DNA of 64,000 nt. It comes from Melioribacteraceae bacterium (lineage in GTDB: Bacteria > Bacteroidota > Ignavibacteria > Ignavibacteriales > Melioribacteraceae). Where the stretch lies: positions 1 through 64,000 of the forward strand of contig JAFGMI010000003.1 in assembly GCA_016927595.1 (NCBI GenBank). The letters run 5' to 3'. Below are positions 26,832 to 36,186 of this stretch, in pieces. The stretch's first letter is position 1. Each line of letters begins with the position of its first letter. The notes below the pieces were generated by a model, which was given only the letters and a program-made list of their open reading frames with translations, was not told the DNA's origin and did no database searches. The position numbers and the translations under genes are program-made.

Positions 26832-26839
26832 TACTTTTG
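26832..26839 (+). promoter_or_regulatory. Candidate -7 element before the respiratory operon
   Basis: TACTTTTG fits TAnnTTTG and lies 90 bases before actA, inside an AT-rich 205-base gap. No TTG is found 19-21 bases upstream, so this is only a candidate. A 13-base palindrome, CTGATTTAATCAG (26850-26862), lies just downstream and could be an operator. Confidence 0.3.
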
Positions 26840-26928
26840 TGTTAGAATCCTGATTTAATCAGAGTATCATAATCCAATAAATATCATTTAAAATTCATTT
26901 AAATAAATCGCCTTACTAAAGGGAAAAG

Positions 26929-27498
26929 ATGAAAAAAACGGTTCTGGATTATACACTAAAAATTAGGCTGCCTTTTCTTTTGTTCGTTGTTGCGGTATCT
27001 TTTTTACTTACATTTTACATCTCGAGATCTGAACGCGACGGTGTTGGTTATATGCCCGAACAGCCCATAAAATATTCTCATAAACTGCACGCCGGAGATC
27101 TTGCTATCGATTGCCAGTATTGTCATGTGGGAGTTACTAAAGGGCGTCATGCTCTCGTTCCGTCTGTAAATATTTGCATGAACTGTCACACAGTGGCAAG
27201 AAAGGACAAACCTGAGATTGTTAAATTAACTCAGTATTATGAAGAGGGTAAGCCCCTTCCGTGGAAAAGAATACATAAAATTCCTGAATATGCATATTTT
27301 AATCACAGTGTGCATGTGAATGTCGGTATAGATTGCGAAAGTTGCCATGGCAATTTGCGTGAAATGGAAGTTGTGGAACAGATTAAACCATTCACAATGA
27401 CGGCGTGTCTCGATTGTCACAGAGATCCTCAGAAAGAAATTCCTTATCTTGAAAAGGTAAACAAGGGCCCTGAAAATTGCGCAGCGTGCCACAGATAG
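26929..27498 (+). CDS. actA: Alternative complex III pentaheme cytochrome (ActA)
   Basis: Periplasmic electron-transfer subunit of ACIII, the menaquinol:cytochrome c oxidoreductase that replaces the bc1 complex. The 189 residues have an N-terminal membrane anchor (about 13-32) and five c-heme motifs: CQYCH (62), CMNCH (83), CESCH (136), CLDCH (160) and CAACH (184). Five hemes match ActA of characterised ACIII. A Shine-Dalgarno GGGAAAAG precedes the ATG. It is the first gene of the respiratory operon. Confidence 0.93.
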   Translation: MKKTVLDYTLKIRLPFLLFVVAVSFLLTFYISRSERDGVGYMPEQPIKYSHKLHAGDLAIDCQYCHVGVTKGRHALVPSVNICMNCHTVARKDKPEIVKLTQYYEEGKPLPWKRIHKIPEYAYFNHSVHVNVGIDCESCHGNLREMEVVEQIKPFTMTACLDCHRDPQKEIPYLEKVNKGPENCAACHR

Positions 27499-27509
27499 AG
27501 AGGATGAAT

Positions 27510-27692
27510 ATGTTTAAGATAAAAAATATCGGCAGAAAGAAGTTTTTTAAGAGATTAGGAGCAGGTACGATTGGAGTACTTCTTATTGCAAAATCACCAA
27601 TCCGTATTTTTCAGAAAGATATACCTGGCAATTCTGGTAAGATTAAATTAAAAATTCATCCATCAGCAGTTCAAAGAACTAAAAGGTTTTAA
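27510..27692 (+). CDS. Small basic protein between actA and actB
   Basis: A 60-residue protein not recognised. AGAGAGG ends 7 bases before the ATG at 27510. The N-terminus GRKKFFKRLGAG resembles a twin-arginine motif with RK for RR, followed by a short hydrophobic stretch (TIGVLLIA); the tail is basic with KLKIHPSAVQRTKRF. It lies 11 bases after actA and 3 bases before actB, so it is translated with the complex. It could be a small ACIII subunit or an assembly factor. I know no such subunit in characterised ACIII. Confidence 0.7.
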   Translation: MFKIKNIGRKKFFKRLGAGTIGVLLIAKSPIRIFQKDIPGNSGKIKLKIHPSAVQRTKRF

Positions 27693-27695
27693 ATA

Positions 27696-30600
27696 ATGAC
27701 TCCGGATAAAACAGATCTTAAAGAACACTATTGGAAAAGTATCAAGGAATACTATAAAGACCCTGAGGTTTTGCAGGCTAAGTTGAATGAGTTTGCAAAG
27801 GGGGTTACAGATGAGTTCTCTGTCGATAAATTAAATGGATTATCAAGACGTAGATTTATTGCTTTGCTTAGTGCTTCTGCAGCTCTTGCGGCTACTGCCT
27901 GTTCCGACTACAGGGACAAAGGTGAAATAATTCCTTACACAAATCGGCCGGAAGGCGTTTTGCCCGGTAAACCTGATTACTATTCAAGTTTCGTAAACGA
28001 TAAAAGTGTTCTTATTAAGGTAAGGGAGGGTCGACCGATAAATATTGTAGGCAACCCGGACCATCCCGTTTATAAAGGTAAATTGGATGCTCAAACACCC
28101 GCAACTCTTTTAAATCTATATGATCCTGAAAGACTTAAAGAGCCGACGAAGGATAAACTAAAAATTGACTGGGCAAAAGCGGATGCAGAAATAATTGATG
28201 CTTTAACCAAGGCTGCTGCAGATGGTAAAGAAATAGCTCTAATTGGAGACAGAATCACATCGCCATCTGTTATGAAACTGTTTGCAGATTTCAAGAAAAA
28301 ATATTCGACAGCCAGGGTTTATAGTTATAAACAAATCAGCGATGAAAATAAGCGAATTGCCTGGGATCAATGCTTCGGTACCAGAAATATTCCATCAGTT
28401 AAATTGAATAATGCCAATGTTATACTGGCAATTGAAAGTGATTTCCTGGGTCGTGAAGGAAATACTATCGAAAAAACCAGAATGTTTGCTGAAAGTCGGG
28501 ATATTATTAATAATGGTAAAATGAGCAGACTTTATGCAGCCGAAGGTTCAATGAGTCTTACAGGTATGAATGCAGACTACAGACTGAGAATAAGATCTGA
28601 CTATCATCACAATTTTATTTTGAGTTTGATTAATGAACTGATTGGTAAAGGCATGACAGCTAATGCCGACAAAGAATTACGAGATATGGTCTCGTCATTT
28701 CCGCTGGATGATTTCGTTAAACGACATGGTCTTGATGCATTAAAGATAAGCTATTTGGTTAAGGATCTTTTGAATGATCCGTCGGGTTCTATTGTTCTTG
28801 GAGGCGAATCTCTACCTGTTGAAGTCCATACTGCAATCAACCTGCTGAATAATTTACTCGGTAATGATAATTTGTTTGATTATTCATCTGTTGAATTGGA
28901 TCATCAGCCTTTGTCTACTGATAAAGAATTGGATGAATTCATTGAAAGATCTTTAAGTGGAGAAGTTGGCGTTATAATTAATTTCGGAGTTAATCCGGTT
29001 TATCATCTGCCTTCATCGCTGGGTATAGAAAAAGTTTTTTCGGAAGTAAATACGACTATCAGCATTGTTGAAAGCGACAATGAAACATCTGCATTGTCGA
29101 ATTACGTTTTACCTTCCAGTCACGCACTCGAAAGCTGGGGCGATAATTTTACACGCTCCAATATTTATGAATTGCAGCAGCCGGTAATTTCTCCGATATT
29201 CAACACTCGCCAGAAAGAAGCTGTTTTGCTTTCATGGATTAACGGAATCTCCGAAGCGTATTCAGACGATGCTTTTAAAGAGTATTTGATGGATGTCTTT
29301 GAAGAGAATGTGTTCATTACTCAAAATCCTGCCGTGGATTTTAAGAGTTATTGGTATAATTCGCTGCATAACGGATTTGCACACATTAAATCTGGAAGAT
29401 TACAGCCCGGGACATTTAAATTCAATCCTGTCAGAAAAACTACGAATGCTGATGATTACGATTATGTTTTACATCTGACGCCTAATTATTTTATCGGCGA
29501 CGGTCGTTACGCAAATAATGGCTGGCTGCAGGAAATGCCTCATCCGGTTTCAAAGATTTCATGGGATAATTACGCTGCGGTGTCTCCATCATCAGCTAAA
29601 AAGCTTGGTGTTGAAAACGATGATCTTGTAAAGATTAAGACGGCAAGTAGTTTTCTTGAAATACCCGTTTTTATTCAACCGGGAATGGCTGACGGACAGA
29701 TTTCAATCGAACTGGGTTATGGAAGAACTGTAATAGGAGATGTTGGTAAAAATTCAGGTTTTAATGCTGCAGTGCTGCAGGAATCATTATCATCTGTACT
29801 GATCGCCGGCGTTACTTTAGAAAAAAGCAGCGGCAGTTATAAATTAGTTTCAACACAAGAACATCATTCACTGGATGACGATTCCGTAAAAGACTTTCAT
29901 AAAATGCGGCATATTATTCAGGAAGGGACTTTCAAAAAATATAAAGAAGATCCCGGATTTCTTCACGAGGAGAAACATAAATTAAAAGGTATTACGCGGG
30001 AGCATAAGTATGAAGGTCTGAAATGGGGGATGTCGATTGATCTTAACAAATGTATATCCTGCGGCAGCTGCGTTTCTGCCTGCAATGTGGAGAATAATAT
30101 ACCGGTAGTTGGTAAAGATCAGGTTGAACTCGGCAGGGAAATGCACTGGATTAGAATAGACAGGTATTATTCAGGGACACCGGACGAACCGGAAGTCAGC
30201 AATCAGCCGATGCTTTGTCAGCACTGCGACAACGCGCCGTGTGAGAATGTATGTCCGGTTAATGCTACCAATCATAGTCCCGACGGACTTAACCAGATGG
30301 CTTATAACAGGTGTGTAGGGACACGTTATTGTGCGAATAACTGTCCGTATAAAGTGAGGAGATTTAACTTCTACAATTTCAGGGATCATTTTGCTGATGC
30401 ATATTACCAAAATGAGCTGAGTTACTTAGCGAATAATCCTGAGGTAACAGTGCGTTCACGCGGTGTTATGGAAAAATGCACTTTCTGCGTTCAGAGGATC
30501 ATGGACGCACGGGAGGAAGCTATCCGGGAAGGAAGAGAAATTAAAGGTAGCGATGTAGTAACTGCATGTCAGTCTGTATGTCCTGGCAATGCAATCGTAT

Positions 30601-30743
30601 TCGGTGATATTAATGATCCTGAATCTGAGGTTTCAAAATACAGAACACATGAACTGGGATACCATGTTTTAGAAGAATTATATGTCAAACCAAACGTAAC
30701 TTATATAGCTAAACTTAGAAATACTCATGCGGAGGAAGCTTAG
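27696..30743 (+). CDS. actB: Alternative complex III iron-sulfur subunit (ActB)
   Basis: Large periplasmic subunit of ACIII, related to molybdopterin oxidoreductases fused to a ferredoxin domain. The 1015 residues carry a twin-arginine signal ([20 protein letters not shown], about 50-70), a molybdopterin-type domain without an evident metal ligand, and a C-terminal ferredoxin domain (about 780-990). The latter has 15 cysteines in four groups: [35 protein letters not shown], and CTFC with CQSVC. This equals three [4Fe-4S] clusters and one [3Fe-4S], as in known ACIII. Export by Tat fits tatC upstream. Confidence 0.95.
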   Translation: MTPDKTDLKEHYWKSIKEYYKDPEVLQAKLNEFAKGVTDEFSVDKLNGLSRRRFIALLSASAALAATACSDYRDKGEIIPYTNRPEGVLPGKPDYYSSFVNDKSVLIKVREGRPINIVGNPDHPVYKGKLDAQTPATLLNLYDPERLKEPTKDKLKIDWAKADAEIIDALTKAAADGKEIALIGDRITSPSVMKLFADFKKKYSTARVYSYKQISDENKRIAWDQCFGTRNIPSVKLNNANVILAIESDFLGREGNTIEKTRMFAESRDIINNGKMSRLYAAEGSMSLTGMNADYRLRIRSDYHHNFILSLINELIGKGMTANADKELRDMVSSFPLDDFVKRHGLDALKISYLVKDLLNDPSGSIVLGGESLPVEVHTAINLLNNLLGNDNLFDYSSVELDHQPLSTDKELDEFIERSLSGEVGVIINFGVNPVYHLPSSLGIEKVFSEVNTTISIVESDNETSALSNYVLPSSHALESWGDNFTRSNIYELQQPVISPIFNTRQKEAVLLSWINGISEAYSDDAFKEYLMDVFEENVFITQNPAVDFKSYWYNSLHNGFAHIKSGRLQPGTFKFNPVRKTTNADDYDYVLHLTPNYFIGDGRYANNGWLQEMPHPVSKISWDNYAAVSPSSAKKLGVENDDLVKIKTASSFLEIPVFIQPGMADGQISIELGYGRTVIGDVGKNSGFNAAVLQESLSSVLIAGVTLEKSSGSYKLVSTQEHHSLDDDSVKDFHKMRHIIQEGTFKKYKEDPGFLHEEKHKLKGITREHKYEGLKWGMSIDLNKCISCGSCVSACNVENNIPVVGKDQVELGREMHWIRIDRYYSGTPDEPEVSNQPMLCQHCDNAPCENVCPVNATNHSPDGLNQMAYNRCVGTRYCANNCPYKVRRFNFYNFRDHFADAYYQNELSYLANNPEVTVRSRGVMEKCTFCVQRIMDAREEAIREGREIKGSDVVTACQSVCPGNAIVFGDINDPESEVSKYRTHELGYHVLEELYVKPNVTYIAKLRNTHAEEA

Positions 30744-32110
30744 TGAGTACTATTGATTTCACACGTGAGCTGGCAGTTGTTGAAGGGCGTCCCCCTTTAA
30801 GAGAGATAGACGATATTATTTCCAAACCTCTTGAAACCAGGCCTGATAAGAAGTATTACATCGCGTTGTCGATAACATTAACCATGCTTGGTATTGGAGC
30901 CATTGCTCTTCTGCTTTCTTTCTACTATGGGACAGGACTATGGGGAAACAACAATCCGGTTGGATGGGGCTTGCCTATTGTAAACTTTGTTTTCTGGGTC
31001 GGTATTGGTCACGCAGGCACTCTAATTTCTGCAATATTATTTTTATTAAGACAAAGATGGCGTAACGGTATTGCGAGATTTGCAGAAGGTATGACCATTT
31101 TTGCCGTTATGACTGCCGGTATTTTTCCTCTTATTCACGTTGGTCGACCCTGGCTCGCTGGTTATCTGCTTCCTTATCCTAATCAGCACTCCATCTGGGT
31201 AAATTTTACTTCACCTCTGTTATGGGATGTATTTGCTGTTTCTACTTACTTTACAGTTTCATTCGTGTTCTGGTATGTCGGGTTGATACCCGATTTCGCA
31301 ACATTAAGAGATCGCACTACTAACAAAATTAAAAAAGTGATTTACTCGGTAACCAGCCTGGGATGGAGACATTCCAACCGGCACTGGCAGCATTATGAAA
31401 TGGTTTATTTAATACTTGCCGGATTTGCAACTCCGCTGGTACTATCGGTTCATACAATTGTAAGTTTCGATTTTGCAGTTTCAATAATTCCCGGATGGCA
31501 TACAACTATCTTCCCTCCGTATTTTGTTGCCGGCGCCGTATTTTCAGGTTTTGCCATGGTGCAGAATGTATTGATCTTCATCAGAAAGATTTTTAATTAT
31601 GAACATATTATAACTCTGGACACACTTGAGCGAATGAATAAAATTATGCTGCTTACCGGGTCTTTGGTGGGGTATGCGTATGCTATGGAGTTTTTTATAG
31701 CCTGGTACAGCGGGGTGCAGCCGGAACAGTTTGCATTCCTTAACAGGGCTTTCGGACCTTATGCATGGGCTTACTGGATTATGGTATCATGCAATGTATT
31801 ATTCCCACAGCTTTTCTGGATTAAGAAAATACGCAGACACATACCTGTTATGTTTGTAATTGCAGTCCTTATTAACGTGGGGATGTGGTTCGAGAGATTT
31901 GTTATTACCGTTACTTCTTTATCGAGAGACTACTTGCCTTCCAGCTGGGCATATTACAAACCCACACTGGTAGACGGTGCTATTTTACTGGGCAGTTTCG
32001 GATTCTTTTTTACGTTCTTACTTTTGTTCACTAAAACACTGCCTGTGGTTTCGATTGCAGAAGTCAAAGCTGTTGTAGAAGGTTCGCAGCCTTCACATGG
32101 AGAACATTAA
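30743..32110 (+). CDS. actC: Alternative complex III membrane subunit (ActC, NrfD-like)
   Basis: Quinol-binding membrane subunit of the NrfD/PsrC family. The 455 residues start at GTG overlapping the actB stop. About ten membrane helices are visible, beginning [20 protein letters not shown]. Family features are the loop [38 protein letters not shown], and [21 protein letters not shown]. His and Asp residues in these loops probably form the quinol site by homology. Confidence 0.94.
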   Translation: MSTIDFTRELAVVEGRPPLREIDDIISKPLETRPDKKYYIALSITLTMLGIGAIALLLSFYYGTGLWGNNNPVGWGLPIVNFVFWVGIGHAGTLISAILFLLRQRWRNGIARFAEGMTIFAVMTAGIFPLIHVGRPWLAGYLLPYPNQHSIWVNFTSPLLWDVFAVSTYFTVSFVFWYVGLIPDFATLRDRTTNKIKKVIYSVTSLGWRHSNRHWQHYEMVYLILAGFATPLVLSVHTIVSFDFAVSIIPGWHTTIFPPYFVAGAVFSGFAMVQNVLIFIRKIFNYEHIITLDTLERMNKIMLLTGSLVGYAYAMEFFIAWYSGVQPEQFAFLNRAFGPYAWAYWIMVSCNVLFPQLFWIKKIRRHIPVMFVIAVLINVGMWFERFVITVTSLSRDYLPSSWAYYKPTLVDGAILLGSFGFFFTFLLLFTKTLPVVSIAEVKAVVEGSQPSHGEH

Positions 32111-32112
32111 TT

Positions 32113-33252
32113 ATGAATGATAAAATTTTATACGGTTATACAGGCGTTTTCGATTCGCCTGATGAAATAATTCGTGCGGCAGATAAAACTGCTGAGGAAG
32201 GGTACAAAAAATTTGATGTAAATACACCTTATCCCGTCCACGGAATGGACAAAGCGATGAAGCTGCCACCATCAAAACTTGGCTATGCAGCCCTGGTATT
32301 CGGTCTTTCAGGTACTGTTTCAGCACTTTTATTGATGTTCTGGATTTCCGTTATAGAATATCCTATAGTTATAGGCGGTAAACCATTTTTTGCTTTTCCA
32401 GCATTTGTACCTGTAATATTTGAAGTAACCGTGCTTGCAGCTTCAATTGCAACTGTTGTGACTATGATAGCTGTATTTTTTAAATTCCCAAATTTAAGCC
32501 ACCCTTTGCACGACACAGAATACATGAAAAAAGTATCATCGGATAAATACGGGCTTTGTATTCAGGCGGAAGATGAAAATTTTAACGAGAATAATGTTAA
32601 GGGGTTTCTTGCTGGTCTCGGTGCTAAAGATATTTCACCTGTATATTACGACAGCGAAGAAATATCGGTAAAACACGTACTGCTGGAACCTAAATTTATC
32701 GGAATCCTGATCGTTGCAGCTGTTGTTACTTCGGGAACGGTTTATTTCGGGTTAAACAAACTAATGTTTATGGTGCCTTTCAACTGGATGGTTGATCAGG
32801 AGAAAACTGTTCCTCAGGAAGCATCGACGTTTTTCGCCGATGGGTTTGCAATGCGTCCGCCGGTAAATGGCACCGTTATGCGCGGCACACTACCTTATCA
32901 ATTTAAAGGTAATCCGGAAGATGCTGGTAAGTTTCTGAAAAATCCGTTGCCCCAAACCGAAGAAAATTTTACACTCGGCAAAATGAAATATGATATTTAC
33001 TGTAGCCCATGTCATGGTTATTTCGGTGAAGGTGACAGTCGTCTCAGAGGTCAGTTTCCGAATCCACCAAGTCTTCATTCCGAAAAATTACGTAACTGGT
33101 CCGACGGTAGTATTTATCATGTTATAACCGATGGACAGAATATAATGCCTTCATATGAAACACAGCTTACGAGACAGGAAAGATGGGCTACGGTACTATA
33201 TATAAGAGCATTACAACGATCGCTAAACGCTAAGGAGTCTGATCTAGAATGA
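32113..33252 (+). CDS. actD/actE: Fused ACIII subunit: ActD (DUF3341) plus ActE-type cytochrome c
   Basis: A 379-residue protein that joins two ACIII subunits usually encoded separately. Residues about 1-190 are ActD: a DUF3341-type cytoplasmic domain (VFDSPDEIIRAADK, FDVNTPYPVHGMDKAM) with two membrane helices (about 57-80 and 95-123), then HPLHDTEYM. A third helix (about 198-218) crosses to the periplasm. Residues about 245-379 are a monoheme cytochrome c with CSPCH at 297 and a Met ligand in NIMPSYE, as in ActE. The third helix replaces the lipid anchor of separate ActE. The reading frame is continuous with no sign of frameshift. The actF start overlaps its stop. Confidence 0.9.
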   Translation: MNDKILYGYTGVFDSPDEIIRAADKTAEEGYKKFDVNTPYPVHGMDKAMKLPPSKLGYAALVFGLSGTVSALLLMFWISVIEYPIVIGGKPFFAFPAFVPVIFEVTVLAASIATVVTMIAVFFKFPNLSHPLHDTEYMKKVSSDKYGLCIQAEDENFNENNVKGFLAGLGAKDISPVYYDSEEISVKHVLLEPKFIGILIVAAVVTSGTVYFGLNKLMFMVPFNWMVDQEKTVPQEASTFFADGFAMRPPVNGTVMRGTLPYQFKGNPEDAGKFLKNPLPQTEENFTLGKMKYDIYCSPCHGYFGEGDSRLRGQFPNPPSLHSEKLRNWSDGSIYHVITDGQNIMPSYETQLTRQERWATVLYIRALQRSLNAKESDLE

Positions 33253-34439
33253 GTTCAGAAGAAACAAATATCGGTTATAGTAAAAAAGAATTACCGGGAA
33301 GCCTCGGTAAAATCGGATTCGCCATACTTGGAATCGGATTGGTTGTGGTAATTGTAAGTTTTTTTGTAGATCACACGAGAGCTGCATTTAATAATTTAAT
33401 CATGCTGATGTTTTTAACAAGTGTCGGTGTCGGCGGGCTGTTTCTGATTGCTCTTGAATATATTGCAGGCGCTGTTTGGAGTACACCGTTCCGAAGAGTA
33501 ATTGAAATAATTACCGGTATTGTTATTCTGCTTCCGGTTATTGCCGTGCCGGTTTATCTTAATCTGCATGATCTGTTTCACTGGACACATGAAGAGGTTG
33601 TGCAGGGTGATTACAGCCTTGAATCAAAATCAGGATATTTAAATGTTTCGTTCTTTACAATAAGAGTTGTAGTTTTCTTTGCTCTTTGGATATTGTTTTA
33701 TCTATTGCTTAGAAAAAATTCTTTGAGTCAGGATGTTACAGGCGACCAGCTTTTAACTAAGAAAAATATAAGACTTTCAGCTGTTTTTATGCCCGTCTTT
33801 GCAGTTACAATCACATTCTCATCAATCGACTGGATAATGAGTCTGGAACCTCACTGGTTCTCAACCATTTTCGGAGTATATTACTTCTCCGGTACGGTAC
33901 TGGCTGCTTTAGCTGCCGGGACTTTAGCTATTATCATGCTGAACGAAAAGGGTTACTTAACGAAGGGCTTGGTAAAAGATCACTACTACAGTCTGGGAGC
34001 GCTTCTTTTTGCATTTACTAACTTCTGGGCTTATATAGCATTCAGTCAGTTTCTCCTTATCTGGTATGCAAATCTGCCGGAAGAAACTTTCTGGTTTTTG
34101 CAGAAGTGGGAAGGCAGCTGGATGATAATCTCAGTTGGATTGATTTTTGTACATTTTATTGTACCTTATTTCGGACTTTTATCACAACCGTCAAAGATGG
34201 ATCCCAAAAGACTTAAATTAATGTCGATATGGATTCTTTTTGCGCATTGGTATGACTTATACTGGCTTGTTATGCCAACATTCAGTAAGGAAGAAGCGGT
34301 ATTCGGCTGGATGGAAGTCGCATTCCCGATTCTTACTGTCGGTATAGTAATCCTGGCTTTTGTTATAATATCCAGAAAGAAAAATTTAATACCTGTTGGT
34401 GACCCGAAATTGAAGAGGGGTCTCGATTTCAGATTATAA
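33249..34439 (+). CDS. actF: Alternative complex III membrane subunit (ActF)
   Basis: Second NrfD-like membrane subunit of ACIII. The 396 residues show about ten helices, starting GKIGFAILGIGLVVVIVSFF, with TPFRRVIEIITGIVILLPVIAVPVYL, SSIDWIMSLEPHWFSTIFGV, AFTNFWAYIAFSQFLLIWYANLPEE and IVPYFGLLSQ, all ActF landmarks. The ATG overlaps the previous stop by 4 bases. The protein probably takes part in coupling or quinol chemistry with ActC; its exact role is debated. Confidence 0.93.
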   Translation: MSSEETNIGYSKKELPGSLGKIGFAILGIGLVVVIVSFFVDHTRAAFNNLIMLMFLTSVGVGGLFLIALEYIAGAVWSTPFRRVIEIITGIVILLPVIAVPVYLNLHDLFHWTHEEVVQGDYSLESKSGYLNVSFFTIRVVVFFALWILFYLLLRKNSLSQDVTGDQLLTKKNIRLSAVFMPVFAVTITFSSIDWIMSLEPHWFSTIFGVYYFSGTVLAALAAGTLAIIMLNEKGYLTKGLVKDHYYSLGALLFAFTNFWAYIAFSQFLLIWYANLPEETFWFLQKWEGSWMIISVGLIFVHFIVPYFGLLSQPSKMDPKRLKLMSIWILFAHWYDLYWLVMPTFSKEEAVFGWMEVAFPILTVGIVILAFVIISRKKNLIPVGDPKLKRGLDFRL

Positions 34440-34444
34440 GCGGA

Positions 34445-35386
34445 ATGAATATGGGAAAAGGAAAAATCGAAGCTGAAATGAAATACCGGGAACTACTGAA
34501 TAATCCAATCCGATTATTCGGATTCGCTTTCCCTTATTTCTTTGTTATAATTCTTCTTGCCGGAATCTTTTATGTTAAAAATCTTGATACTATCTCATTT
34601 AATAGTATTCCGATATCATATATTGATTCATTAAACATTGACAGGGATATTGAACAGAAGAGGGGAGGAATAATGCCGGCTGTTGAACTTAACCGGGTTT
34701 TGAATCCTACGGAAGAAATGATCAGAAAGGGAAAAGAATTATATGATGCCAACTGTCAATCATGTCATGGAAGCGGGGGTAAAGGCGATGGTCCGGCTGG
34801 TGTTGCTATGAATCCTAATCCGCGAAATTTTCTTGATACTAATGGCTGGACTATAGGAAGAACATTTCCTGATTTATATAAAACATTGCAAGAGGGAATA
34901 ATTAAAAACGGTATGGCAGCTTATGAATATATGCCGCCCTCAGACAGAATTGATATAATACTTTACTTAAGAACCTTTACCGATTTTCCGGAGATCACAA
35001 ACGATCAATTATCGCAGCTAGATGCAACTTATAATTTGTCAGCCGGCGCCACAATGCCGAATCAGATACCGGTAAAAAAATCTGTTAAAATATTGGTCTC
35101 GGAATTTAACGGTTCGGATACTTTTTCTGAATTATTATTCTACATTAAATCTGATGGAAGCCAAGTGGGAGCACGGTTGCTCAATGAATATTCTTATTCC
35201 CCCGAAAGAATTGCCGGGCAGGTATTAAAGGGTGAAATTTCTATGAGACTGGACGAATTCATAAAAACAGTGAGCCATGATCCTTTAGCATCAGGCTTCA
35301 AAACCTCTGTTGTCTCATTGAGTAAATCGGAATGGAATGAGTTACATAAGTTCTTATTAGAGTCCAGAAATTTGAGAAAATCTTAG
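34445..35386 (+). CDS. Membrane-anchored monoheme cytochrome c
   Basis: A 313-residue protein with one N-terminal membrane helix (about 24-44) and a cytochrome c domain with CQSCH near residue 104 and a probable Met ligand in YEYMPPSDR (about 160). The C-terminal 120 residues are unlike known cytochromes. It sits between actF and the SCO gene. Because the oxidase subunit II here lacks the fused heme-c domain of caa3 oxidases, this protein could carry electrons from ACIII to CuA. That role is inferred from position. Confidence 0.87.
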   Translation: MNMGKGKIEAEMKYRELLNNPIRLFGFAFPYFFVIILLAGIFYVKNLDTISFNSIPISYIDSLNIDRDIEQKRGGIMPAVELNRVLNPTEEMIRKGKELYDANCQSCHGSGGKGDGPAGVAMNPNPRNFLDTNGWTIGRTFPDLYKTLQEGIIKNGMAAYEYMPPSDRIDIILYLRTFTDFPEITNDQLSQLDATYNLSAGATMPNQIPVKKSVKILVSEFNGSDTFSELLFYIKSDGSQVGARLLNEYSYSPERIAGQVLKGEISMRLDEFIKTVSHDPLASGFKTSVVSLSKSEWNELHKFLLESRNLRKS

Positions 35387-35397
35387 ATAAGTATATT

Positions 35398-36165
35398 ATG
35401 AGAAAGATCAATTTAAGTTATTTATTTGTTATACTTTACATCTCTCTATTCCAGACTTTTATTCTTGGGCAAGTTAGTGATCTGGAAGTTGGAATAGATG
35501 AAAAGTTGGGCGATTATTTACCACCTGACGCAACATTTACAACATCTGAAGGTGATACTGTTGCTCTCGGCGATTTAATCGATACTCCCGTGCTCCTGGC
35601 ATTGGTTTATTATGAATGTCCGGGTATATGCAGCCCTCTTTTGACTGAACTCGGCTGGGTGGCAAATAAGGTTGATCTTATACCGGTAAAAGATTTTAAG
35701 GTAATCACATTAAGTTTCGATCATCATGAAACGCCAGCAACTTCTTCAAAATGGAAAAAGAATTATTTGGACGGACTGAATAATGAGTTTCCTGAAGATG
35801 CATGGGTTTTTTTAACAGGTGATAGTCTCAATATTAAAAAAGTTACAGATGCTGTCGGATTTTATTTCAGACCTGACCGGGACGAGTTTGTCCATGCAGG
35901 TGCAGTCATCACAATATCACCTAAAGGAAAAATCTCAAGATACTTGTTTGGAACGAAATTTAATCCTTTTGATGTTAAGATGGCGTTACTGGAAGCACAA
36001 AGTGGAAAAACAAGCCCTACAATTTCAAAGGTTCTTCAATTCTGTTTTAGTTACGATCCGGAAGGTAGAACCTATACACTGAATATCACCCGCATTATTG
36101 GTAGTATAATGCTTCTTAGTATCGGAATATTTTTGGTCGTATTATTAATTAAAAAGAAAAAATAG
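35398..36165 (+). CDS. SCO1/SenC/PrrC-family copper chaperone
   Basis: Thioredoxin-fold protein that delivers copper to the CuA site of oxidase subunit II. The 255 residues have a signal peptide (about 1-24), the copper-binding CPGIC motif in YYECPGICSPLL (about 77-81), the distal His in FVHAGAVITISPKG (about 164), and a C-terminal membrane helix (about 228-250) before KKKK. The C-terminal anchor is less usual than an N-terminal one. It precedes the oxidase genes by 22 bases, which fits an assembly role. Confidence 0.91.
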   Translation: MRKINLSYLFVILYISLFQTFILGQVSDLEVGIDEKLGDYLPPDATFTTSEGDTVALGDLIDTPVLLALVYYECPGICSPLLTELGWVANKVDLIPVKDFKVITLSFDHHETPATSSKWKKNYLDGLNNEFPEDAWVFLTGDSLNIKKVTDAVGFYFRPDRDEFVHAGAVITISPKGKISRYLFGTKFNPFDVKMALLEAQSGKTSPTISKVLQFCFSYDPEGRTYTLNITRIIGSIMLLSIGIFLVVLLIKKKK

Positions 36166-36186
36166 ATTTCAAAGGAGTGCAAATAG

